Assembly (NCBI RefSeq): GCF_001704415.2
Contig: NC_030831.1
Location: 42,144,134 to 42,208,133, forward strand
DNA length: 64,000 bases
Direction: 5' to 3'
From: Capra hircus
Taxonomy: Eukaryota > Chordata > Mammalia > Artiodactyla > Bovidae
In this document: positions 22,201-34,200 of the stretch, piece by piece
Position numbering within the stretch: the first letter of the stretch is position 1
Layout of the letters: every line of letters begins with the position of its first letter
Made by a program: the position numbers and the translations under genes
The notes under the pieces: model-generated
What the model was told of the DNA's origin: nothing
The model's input: only the letters and a program-made list of their open reading frames with translations
The model's database searches: none

Positions 22201-25200
22201 ACGGACTTTAGGCGTGGGCTTCAGTAGTTGCAGCTTCTGGGCTCTAGACCACAGGCTCAGTAGTTGTGGTGCAGGGCTTAGTTGCTCCACCGTTTGTGGG
22301 ATCTTCCCAAATCAAGAACGGAACCCATGTCTCCCATGTTGGCAGGTGGATTCTTTACCACTGAGCCACCAGGGAAGCCCCTGAATTGTTCACTTTAAAA
22401 TGATTCATTTTGTGTTATGAAAACTGCAGCGCAACAAAAACTACAAGTGTAGACGACTTCCACATGTGATATGGTTTAAACGTGAGTCGTTAGGAGGCAG
22501 AGGGTTCAGGTCCCAATGGTAACATTTTGCCATCAGAGACACATGACACATAGGACGTCAGCAATGGAGCTGGCTTCCAGCAAGGTTCCTGTAATTCCAC
22601 CTTTGTTTTGCTAACTCTGATTAGTGCAATCACAATGAAGCACATCTCATAGAGGCCAGAATCTGTAACTTGGGTGATGGCCGTTGAAAATTTGGATAAT
22701 ACAAAGGACTGTGGGGAGAACATGTTAGTGGAAAAAGTTACGTTTATGCAGAGAAGCTTAAAGAAGGAAACAGAATGTGCATGCTGATTCCTCTACTTAA
22801 GATCACATCTGTTCCTACTTAAAAATAGCTCCAAGGAATCCTTTGTGTAGAATTACAAAGTTCAAAGGCTACAAAAAGGTACAGCCTTCCCAATCTTTGT
22901 TGTTCGGTCGCTCAGTCTTGTCTGACTCTCTGCGACCCCATGGACTACAGCACACCAGGCTTCCCTGTCCTTCTCTATCTCTTGGAATTTGCTTCCAATC
23001 TTGGATGGCTACTGTTAATGTATCTGTGTGATTTTTTTTTTTTAAGGATGTGTATCAGGCTTGTGCTCACACACCCAGATATTTTTTTTAAATAAAGAAG
23101 TCGTTACAGATCTGTAAACGGATTTTTTAATCTATAGATCTTTGAACGCTTTTCATACATAGCAGCTCCTGCAGGTAGACTTCATTCTTTTGAATGGCTG
23201 CATAATCACCACGATGACAGTTAGCCAGCACTGTTCTCAGTGCTGTGGATGTATTATCTTATTTAATCTTTACCACAGTCCTACTTGGCGGGCCCTGCTA
23301 CTGCTCCTGTTTCAGAGGAAGGAACAGAAGCATAGAGAACTAGTAAGAAAATTAGCTCTCGTGTGTCAGACCCCAAACACACACTCTGACCACCCCCAAA
23401 TTCTGCTCCCCTGCACAGTTAATTTGTGGGTGGGCTGGGGGTTAATATCATGAGTTCCGGTTTCCCTGCAGGCCACCTCCTGACTGTTATTTTTCATTTT
23501 TCCTTTGTCACAGCATCTCCTAGGATGTACGCTCCATGTGTCTCACGCTCTGGGTTGTGATCTCTTGGGGTCTGTTTCCTTGGAGTTCTCTTCATGTTTT
23601 CCTCCAGTTAAAAGAGACAGGGAACATCTCAGAAAATTATGATTAAGGTTTACAAAGTTATTCCCGAATAGCTATCAGATTTGGATCTTTTAGCCCAGAA
23701 AAGAGAGCATGCACCGTTTCTTTTGCACACAGGAAGAAATCTCGGAGACTCCTCTCCTGTAGGGGAGGCAAGTCCTGGGTGTCCCCCTGGGATGCCTTCT
23801 GGTTGAGAACCACTCTGAGATTTTCTGGGTGCCCCTGTCTGCCCTGCCATTTAGTGAGTGGACTCCAGGGTATACAGTGGGGCTGAGGAAGCCCCCACTC
23901 CAGGTGCCAGGGGCCTTGCTGTTTATTTCTTCCTTTTCTTGGCACTGGGTCATTGTCTCCCATGCTGAGCTCCAGATTGAACAGTAGCTGGTAACCCAGC
24001 CCATGGGTCAGGATGCTGGTACTTGGTGACTTCATGGCATTATCAGATGTGGGATGTTGCAGCGAATAGATGTACACTGGGCACTGGTGTTTCACCTTTT
24101 TCAGAGAAGCTAATAGACACCTGGGACTTCCCAGGTGGCGCCGTGGTCGTGAACCTGCCTGCCAGTGCAGAAGACTCAGGAGATATGGTTTGATCCCTGG
24201 GTCGGGAACATCCCCTGGAGGAGGGCATGGAAACTCACTCCAGTGTTCTTGCCTGGAGAATCCCGTGGACAGAGGAGCCTGGCGCGCTACAGTCCATGGG
24301 GTCACAAAGAGTTGGCCATGACTGAGCAACTGAGCATGCAGGGAAACGGACAGTGCAGTGATGCTGGCCAGCCCTGTGGCTACTGTTTTGAGGAAGCATG
24401 AACATCGAGCTGGTTTGGATCTAGAGTCCAGATCAAACGTCATAGAAAACTCAAGTTCCAAAATGTTTTCCTTCAGTCAGCAGAACGGCAGAATGACTCC
24501 GTGTTCCTGGTCGCCAGATACAGTTTGCCGTTTAGATCCATTTAGCAGAGAAGGATTCCGTCTTGTAAAAACACAGGCTTGATGTGCGCCGGCACTTGGG
24601 AAGCTCAGTTAAATATTCTAATCCTTTTCTGGGATAGAGGCAGGCACACAAACAGGATCGTGTCACAGATTTACCCGTGTGTGTCTATACACGTCAGACC
24701 TTGGGCAAGTCTCTTTTGTGCTAGATTGGGTAAGGCACCAGATTCGTGGGTAGGAAAGCAAAGTTTGAACTGAGCTGCTTGGGTCATGTGGTTAGGTCAC
24801 AGTGGAACAGAAGTTTTTGCTCTCATGTCAGAGAAGGTCTTCAGTCCCATCCTGACCCCTCAAGCTGTCCAAACCACAGAGTGAAGAAACACACTTCCTT
24901 TGGTTCATCTGACCAAATTATTATCTAGCAACTTCTGGCCTGGTTGCCTCAATCAAACTGCAATCTTCCTGCCTGCTTGAGAGAGAGTCCGGTGGGGGAG
25001 GCGGGGGCAGTGTGGATGGGTCCGCAGAAGCAGAGCCTGAGTGGACAGAAGGGTCCAAGTTGAAACCTGAATGGTGAGCTCACCCCTGGAACAAGTCACC
25101 GTCTTTCCCGGATTATTGCTTTTTCTTCCTTGCTTTGTTTTTTAATAAAGTCAATCAGTTGTGTTTTTGTAAAGCGAGAATGTAGAAATGGACATTCTTG

Positions 25201-28200
25201 TCCTGTCACTTGGATTCTGAGTGCATATGTAGCAATGCCTTTAAGCCATGACCGTGACCTGAGATGCAGATGAAATACGCCCGAGGTTCGTGAGTGGCCG
25301 AGGGGGTGCTCCGACTGGAGGCAGCCAGACTTTACTGCTGGCCAGGCCCAGACATCAGGTGACATTTTCTAGCCTCCTGTTTGATGAGAGAGCAGCACAT
25401 GACGTTATGGTTTCGTTGTCACTGCCTGCCAAAAACAGTAGGTGTGATGATGTGATGGCCTAGTCCAGGGCCGGGAGGAGTGGGCCTGGAGGTGGTGGGA
25501 AGTGGCCGGCGTCAGCAGTAAAATCCTTACAGATGCTTCCTCCTGGGGGTCCCGCTTTGGAAGGGCAGCCTTTGGCTGTGCTCCCCGTGGCCGGCAGGGG
25601 ACGTTCCAGTGTGCCCTGTGCTAAGTCACTTCAGTCACATCCGACTCTGTGACCCCATGGACTATAGCCTGCCAGACTCCTCTGTCCATGGGATTTCCCA
25701 GGCAAGAATACTGGAGTGGATTGCCATTCCCTTCTCCAGGAGATCTTCCCAAGAAAGGATTGAACCTGAGTTTCTTGGGTCTCCTGCATTGTCAGGGAGG
25801 ATCTTTGCCACCCGTAGCCTCCTGCTGGTTCCTGTGGCTGTTGGGGGCGTTCCACGTGCCCTGAGACCCAGTTAAAAAAGAAGAAAGATACAGAGTGTCC
25901 CACAGAACCCAGAGCAGGAATGTTGCTGGGCCTCCGGAAGGTATCAGAACCGTCTTTGGGCCACTTGGCATAACTTCTCTCCGCACAGCTTCCCAGCCCA
26001 GGGAGTTGAAAGGTGGCTGCCTCCAGCCTCCCATCCACGCAGTGTGGTTCTAGCCACTGGGGGCTTCGTCCCTGTGTTTCCCGGTCTCTATGTGTCAAGG
26101 AGGTGGGAGTGCACACTGAGATCGAGTCCTTCCCCCCAAGTGCTGGACTGTACTGATTGTAAATCTGTCTGTGACACCGACGAGGCTATTTGGTTGAACA
26201 AAGACGTGAAATCTGGGAGCTGGGGCAGTTGCAGCTTACGTCAGCCTTGGCATCCAGGGATTTCTGTATCTGGTGACATAGTATTGAGAAGATCCTAGTA
26301 GATCATTCTTTTAAAAATTTCTACTCCTGGTTATGTCCTACAGGCTGTCTAATATCTTAATACAGTTGTGCATGTGTGCAGTTTGTAAATAGATACACAC
26401 CTATCAGAGGATCCACACTTTGTTTACTGAATTCAGGGATGTGCAGTCAGAGCGGCCTGAGACTCATCCTTTATAGGGTGTTCACAGTGCACGGAAGGTG
26501 TTGACCCCCAGCGTCTCTGGGAATATTCTCTTCTGGAAATATTCAGTGATTCGTACAAGGGACACAGTTCCTATCTTGGGAAGCATAAACTACGTATTTT
26601 CTTTCTTGACCCTAAAATAAACTTCTTAAAGAGTTGTATGGCCACAAATCTTGATTTATCCACAAGGATGACTTCACGTTATTGGTACATAAAGTTCAAA
26701 TACATTGATCCCTTTTTGTCAGCTTGAAGAGGTGGGGATTCTCCTGGTAGCTGTGATGCAGGCAGCCTTGTATTTCCTGGTCAAATTTCTTAAACTGACT
26801 GTGCTGGTTTAGCATTTATTCCCAAAGAACACAGATGGAAAGTGAGGGGGCAGTATTAAATAATCTCCCTCCCAGTTGGAAATTCACTGCTGCCTTTCCT
26901 GTGTGTTTTGTAAAGTCTCTGAAACGCTCACAGACGTGCTGGATGACCGAGGGACAGAGCCGGGAGAAAGTCAAGCCAGCGTGATGGTTATGGGAACGGC
27001 ACTCTGTAGGCTCAGACCCCACCTTCTGATGCCCAGCCCCTGCAAATACATCTCTTCCCTTCTGTGACCTGCCCTCCTGAACCTGGCATGGCCATCAAGT
27101 CTGGGCGGAGTCCAGTTGACCCTCAGACGTATAGGATGATTCCTCACCTGTCATGAGTCAAAGACTATCACTGTTTATGGGGAACAGTGGCAGCCAGGAA
27201 GGTAGGCGAGTTGTGAGCAGAGGCTGGCGTCTCGGCTCACCAGTACCTCGCAGGCACGTGGACTGTCAGCTTCTGGCCAACGAGGGAGCACGCGTCAGTG
27301 CTGCAGTCTGCTGTCGTGACTAAGGATCACAGCAGCTAACTTTCTGCATCACGTAGGAGCTCGGCTTGGGGTCAGCAGAGTGTTGAGTGTTAACTCAGGC
27401 CAGCGAGTGGTCTGAGGACAGCAGCTCTCAGGCTTGTCAGGGTTGAGATATAGGAAGGATTCCCTCTGCCTGCCCTGCAGCGCTGAGTATGAGCGCCTGC
27501 TGAGGCTCTGTGTAGAGTCTTAGCTCTGACATGACAGACTGGCCACCATCATCTGTGAAAACACCTGGCATATAGTAGATGCTCAGTAAAAATGCAGATG
27601 TGTGAAGTCTCCTAAACACCTCTGTTTCCTGGTTTGGTTTCCTTCCAGTCCTCTTAAAGTGCTCCCCCCCTCCCCCACCCCATGCTGGGTCTTCTTGGTT
27701 CCACTGCCCTCGGGACAAAGCCTAGGCTCCAGGGGCTGGAGGGGAGGAGGGCCATGCCTCCTTACCTGAGTCCGAGAGCCCTTGGGGTCCACGGCTGCGC
27801 TTCCCACTTGAAGGACAAATTCATGGTGTGGCGGTACCAGCTGATCCTAAGGATAGCAGAGCGCCTTGGATGGTCACCGAGAGCTGTGGCTCCAATGCTT
27901 CTGTTTCTAGGAGCCCTAGGCTGGGGCCGGGCAACCTGGTGAGAAAGGGGGACCAAGTCTCAGTGTTCTAAAACCTAACATGGGGGCTGACATCTGTCAC
28001 TTTCACCGTTGTTCTACTTTTTAAGAGCAAGTTGTTAGGTCTAGACCACATGTCTATGCTAAGTCGGTTCAGTTGTGTCTGACTCTTTGCAACCCCATGG
28101 ACTGTAACCCACCAGGCTCCTCTGTCCATGGGATTCTCCAGGCAAGAATACTGAAGTGGGTTGCCATGCCCTCCTCCAGGGAATCTTCCTGACCCAGGGA

Positions 28201-31200
28201 TCGAACCGGGTCTCTTATGACTCCTGTAATGGCAGGTAGGGTCTTTACTGTTGTGCTACCTGGGAAACTCCCTAGCCTACACACAGGGGACCAAATACCA
28301 GGTGTCAGGAGTCACTGGGAACCACATTAAAAGCTGCAATTATGATCATTCTTTGTCCTTATTTGCTAGACCTGGAACTTGGGAGGAGTGAATATTGGGT
28401 GTTTCGTAAGAACATTATAGAACAATAAAATCCTGCGTCGGTACAGGGAGCCTGTGCAGGCCGGTGGGTTCCCCGCTGGGAACAGGGGGCTCGTGTCTGT
28501 GCCATTTGTCTGGAGAACCTGGCTTGTCCGGAGAACCTGGCTTGCCCAGTCGCCACCCCACACGTGCGCTGCTTGAGCAGAAAGCAAGGTGACAGAAGAG
28601 GCAGTGGTTCCTCTGGCAGGAAGTGAGATTAAGTAAAACACAAGATTAGAAAAATTTTTAAACAGTTAAGGTCACACTTCGTAAGACGCAGACACACGTA
28701 AATGTCTGCTTGGCTATACAGTCTCTGCATCGGGACAAAGCGCTCTCTGAAAAAGCCGAGAAGCAGCGGGGCTGCTATGTCAGAAGTGGAGGGTGATGGG
28801 ACTCGCCGTTCTTCCCCTTTTAAGAAGCATCTTCCTTGTTCTTTTCCTTCTTTAACTTGTCGGAGGAGTGAGGCAGAGGGAGGCCGGGCTGGTAGAGAGA
28901 TGGAGCCCCTGGTGATCACCTTTTCCCATGCCGAATACTTGACTTCAGTTTCCCTAGAACTCCTAGAACATGCCTTTGCCACCTGCAGGATGGAGAGGCC
29001 ACCACCTGCTCTGGAGCCAGAGCACTCGATGATTGATGGAATGCTAGACTCTTTAATCCACTAGATCCGCCAGTGCCGGAATGAGAGGCAGGTAAATGTA
29101 ACGGCAGTAGGATGGGATGGCATTTAAAATCAGCATAAATATTTTCTTACTAGGAACAGTTTTTTTTGGGGTGGATGACATCCCAGAATCGAGGCCACCT
29201 GTTCTTTTTAAACACCATCTCAGAGATGGTGTTTCAACACCTGGGGGGTGTCTTGTGCTTGGAGACCCATATCCCTGGACAGGCTACTCTAATTCCCTGT
29301 CCTTGGGTGATGCTTCCAGGACTCAAACTTGACCAGTGATAGGAGGAGACAGGGCAATTCCACTGAAAACTTTTCCACAAACAATAGAAACCGAACTAGA
29401 ATCTAGATAATGTACTTTAAACTACAAGATCCTGGATGATGCCACGAAAATCCAGTGTGCTGCAACTGAGTCCCAGCACAACCAAATACATAAATAAAAT
29501 AAATATTAAAAAAAAATATATGCATGTTTATTATGTTCGAGGAAATAAAAGTCATGATTTCAGACTTTGGCATACCATCGAAAACTGTACTGTGAAAATA
29601 TTATGGTGAAAAAATGCAATAACTGATATCAGAAATTCAATAAATGGGTTTATCATCATGTTCAATACATCTTTAAAAAGAACTAGAAGATAGGTCAGAA
29701 TAATTCCAAACTGAAACTCAGACAAATAAAAGATGGAAAATAAAGAAAAGAAAATAAAGACGTACATGGTACGGTGAAAAAGTATAATACAAGCACAGCT
29801 GGAGTCACAGAAGGAGAGAAGAGAGATGACAGCAGAAACAAAGCTTCAGGAGATGATAGTGGACATTTCTCCCTAGAAAATGCCTGGCTGGGTGCCGTGA
29901 GCTTTCATGAGCTCAGCTTTTGTCATCATCGCTGTGAATGTTTAGTCCACTTCTGTTCCGAAGAAGGGTTGGGATTATTGGCAATATGCCTGGAGTCCAA
30001 ATGCAGGAGTCCCCCAGGGTGGGCAACAAAGGGTGAGATGGTTGAATAACATCACCAGCTCAATGGACGTGAATTTGAGCAAACTCTGGGAGATGGTGAA
30101 GGACAGGGAAGCCTGGCGTGCTGCAGTCCATGGGATCGCAAAGAGTCGGACATGACTTAGCAACTGAACATCAAATGTTCCCCAAATATCTCTTCACTCT
30201 GGGGTGTTCTGCTTGGACTGTAGGCCTGAGAGTCTGGTTGGTACTGGCTGAAATCCCAAGCTTGAAAGTAGAATAAAGTTTCCTATGGAAATAATATTAT
30301 AAATGGATGTTGGGGTCTTCATTGTAGAGAGCTATAGCGCAGGCCCAAGCTTGGGAAAGAATCGTGATTTATTTAGAGCATTATGTCAGCAGAAAGATGC
30401 ATGCCTGAGTTTTAAAAGTTTGGAGCCCAGCCATCAGCCGTCCTGTTGACTTCTTGGGGTGGCCTGTGCAGTCTTGGTCACCCTGGCTGTGACACCCTGT
30501 CTGATTCCTTTGAAAGTTTAGGTCTGATGTGTAAGTGACCTAGGGGCTTCCCAGGTGGCGCTAGTTATAAAGAACCTGCCTACCAATGCAGGAAAAGTAA
30601 GAGACCCTGATTCGATCCCCGGGTTGGGAAGATCCCCTGGAGGAGGGCATGGCAACCCACTCCAGTATTCTTGCCTGGAGAATCCCACGGACAGAGGAGC
30701 TTGGATGGCTACAGTCCATGGGGTCTCACAGAGCCAGACACAGCTAAGCAGGTTAGCACAGAACGCAGCACAACCTATTAGGGAAAAGACTCTGACCAAG
30801 AACAGATATAGATACAGATGTATGTGTGTGTGTGTGACTGAGTGACTGTGCTGTACACCTGAGACTAATGATGAACGACATTTTAAATCAACTACGTTCA
30901 GTTAAAAAAAGAAAAGAATTGGTTTTATGTGATGCCTCCTTGGTAGCTGACAGTACGTCCCCCTCCCATTCGGGCAAGACCTAGCAGATGTATCTTTAGG
31001 GCGAATGACTCTCTTACGGGTGGTGAACCTGGAAAGCAGTAGTAAAGGCCCTCATAGGTCCAAGAAGTGGACTTCTTTTAAGAAGACATTTACATCTGTC
31101 AGGGAGTTGATTTACCTGGTGAGAGACTGTAGGGTTTTCATGGGACTCGGAAAACTGTGCTCTGACCCTCCAGCCTGCTGTGTGACCTCGGGGAAGCCAC

Positions 31201-34200
31201 GCAGCCTCCTTTCCTGCAGACTCGGGGCTGGATGGGCTGTAACAACGTCCTGTCATTTCAGGAAGTGGAGCCAGCTTCCTTCCAAGGGCGTCGAGTCCCC
31301 CGGAAGTCACGGGGCTGAGGAGAAGGGGTGAGCAGCCTGTTCCTCCCGGCCCTCCTCTTGTTCCTCTGATGCCTTTATCCACCCAGGAGTTGCTGCTTCA
31401 GAGCTTTGCAATTTCCTGTGGGACAGGCATGATCTGGGGCGTTTTCCTCCTGCCTCTGTGTGTATGTGTGTGTGTGACTGTCTGAAGGAGGTCCTGCAGG
31501 AAAAGGAAGTCACCCAGCTCAGTGATTCATGACGACTGCCCTGCATCCTGCTCTGCCATCGTCTGCCATCCATGGGCAGGGCCTTCCCCTGGTGGCCGGT
31601 GGGGGAATGGCAGGCCTGGGAGCAGGCCATCCCCAAGTTGTCACAAAGCCTCTGACCCCACAACATGACTTTGTTGTCGTTCAGTCACTCAGTTGTGTCC
31701 AACTCTTTGGGATTCAATGCAGCACTCCAGGCTTCCCTGTCCTTCACCGTCTCCCGGAGTTTGCTCGAACTCATGTCCGTTGAGTTGGTGATATCCCCTT
31801 CTCCTCCTGCCTTCAATCTTTCCCAGCATCAGGGTCTTTTCTAATGAGTCAGCTCTTGGCAGCTGAAACCCTTGGGCAGAGCAAGTAAATGGGCTCTGAA
31901 ACGTGCCCCCTGGAGCAGAGTCCTGCCCATGAGAATGCCCCCTCGGGCCAGAGCCCTGGATGCCAGCCACTCCCTTAGAGGAAGGGCTCTGCTGCTGGGG
32001 GGGAGGCTATCAAGGGGCCATTGTCCCAGCTGGGTACGGGGGAGGCCTGGGTGCAGCCCAGTTCTCCCTGTCCAGAGTCGCTGGGGCTGTGAGGACTGCA
32101 GGGTGGTAGGGGTCTGCTCTTTCACAGGGACTTTAAGCTCAGCTGAGATGGGAAGGACGGGGCTGTGGTCTGGGGACACTGAGAAGCATTAGCTGGAGTC
32201 CTTCCTGGGGATGCAGCTGGAAATAGCAGTCGCATCGATCTGGAGTCTGAGGAGCTGGTGTTTCCTTTCTGTCATCACCTCTTTGAACTCTGCACATCGA
32301 CCCAGGGCTGCAAAGATGCAGCGTCTGGTGCGGCTTTTTCTGGGGGCTCAGAGCCAATGCAGGCCACGTGCTCTGGGAGGTGACACCTTCTGGACAGTGA
32401 CCTTCTGATGAGGATCCCAAGCCCGAGGCCCTCCCGCCCCGGCTTTGCTAGGATTGTCCCCTGAATGCGGGAGCGAGAGGGCACTCCCATGATTCAGATG
32501 CTGATGGTGTTTCAAATCTGATTTCATGTTTCAGTGTCTGGAGAGAAACACCTTTCTCTGAGTTTCAGCATTTTCTCCTTGATCTGTGGGCCTTTTTTTT
32601 TTTTTTTTGATCTGTGGGCTTTTAACGTGAAGCTTTGAAGAGAAGCTCATCACTGTCTTTTCCTTCTTGGGCTAGGTGTGTCTCTTTCCCCCTTCACTTC
32701 TCTGTCTTGAGTCTCCACAGTCCTCCCAGAGCAGATACGTGCCCTGGATCTCCTCGCCGTGCGGCCACTCTCAAAGGGCAGCGGGGGCAGGAGCTTTGTT
32801 CTCCTTGTCCTGCTTTCTGGGCAATCTCTGGACTTCACCTTGCCAACTCTTCCTTTGAAATATCCATTTTTGTCATCATGTTTTTAGTTTCTGAGCGTCT
32901 GTCTTACTTTCTGAATGATCTTCTAAAAATGCATCCTCTACTTTTCTGTGGCTGTAAATCTCCGGTATTTCTTAGATGAGCATTTCTTTTTTAAAGATTA
33001 AAATGCATCCCCAGGGACTTCCCTGCTGGTCCAGTGGTTAGGGGTTCACGCTTCCAATGCAGGGGGCACGGGTTTGATCCCTGGTCAGGGAACTAAAACC
33101 CCGGCATGCTGCGTGGCTTGGCCAAAAGAAAAAAATAAATAAAAGGAGAATGTTTTAAAAAATAAAATGCCTCCCCAAAGCTCTGTTTGCACAGGGGCTG
33201 GTGGGTGGGGGCACACGTGGCCTCTAGTTGGGGGACTCATAGCTGGGTCTGCAAGCGGGGAGACACAAAGACACAAAGCCTCTGACCCCTTCCATCTGGG
33301 CTCGCACAGGGTGGGGCAGGGTGGGGTGCGTAGCTCCCCCCGCCCCAACCCGAGCTGTGTGCAGGGTCGTGGGCCAGCCTGTATGTGACACAGGTTTTCT
33401 GGAGTCAGCCTCCAGCATCCTCCTGGAACATCCCTCCCCTGATCCCGTTGCTGGGGCACCTAGGTGTGATTCTCTGCAGTCTTGCCTCTGATTCCGATAT
33501 TCTGATTCCAGCACTGCCTCCAGCTCTTGGTACCTGCAGGGAACGTGGGCGGGACTGACTTGCTCTCCCCGCTGCAGGCCCTTAGGCTCCGGCTCCCTCT
33601 TTCACAGTGACCCCACCTTCCCTGCCCCAGCTGTTCCTCTCTGTCCTCACTTGTCTGATGGTTGTCTCTTCTCCCATCTCTATGACCTTGTGAATGTTTT
33701 TTTTTTTTTTTTAATTCCTTAAACCATTTGACAAGGGATTTGGAAAGGACTGGAGAAAAATGCACTTGGGAGTTCCCAGGTGGCACTAGTGGTGAAGAAC
33801 CCGCCTGCCAATGCAGGAGACTAAGAGAGGCGGGCTCGCTTCCTGAGTCTGGACGATCCCTTGGAGGAGGAAATAGCAACCACTCCAGTATTCTTGCCTG
33901 GAGAATCCCGTGGACAGATGAGCCTGGCCAGCTACAGTCAGGTCGCAGAGACACGACTGAGCAACTTAGCATGCACACACAGAGAAAAATGCATGTGTCT
34001 TTCCAATCTGTGAGTGGACCGCCTTCCTAACAGCTTTATAGAATTATTTAACAGAGAAAGAGCTGTACAATTGAGCAAAACTGGAGGTTCTTATGCAGCC
34101 ATCAGATTCTAGAGAGAAAATGATAAACATGTAATAATTAGAATTTATCGTTCTTACAGGATGATACCTAGAAAAATAGGTTATGCCTTCTTAGAGTGCT

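Noticed and set aside
24123..24200. tRNA gene suggested by A/B-box-like sequence in SINE heads
   Set aside because: The tRNA-like parts of Bov-tA and CHR elements are SINE promoters. They lack a full cloverleaf and occur in many copies here.
23658..24461. 267-codon minus-strand frame
   Set aside because: It crosses a Bov-tA SINE read backwards and unrelated flanks. No recognisable protein.
33694..33711. Fourth tail-only poly(T) scar
   Set aside because: No direct repeat flanks this T run, so it is treated as a simple homopolymer.
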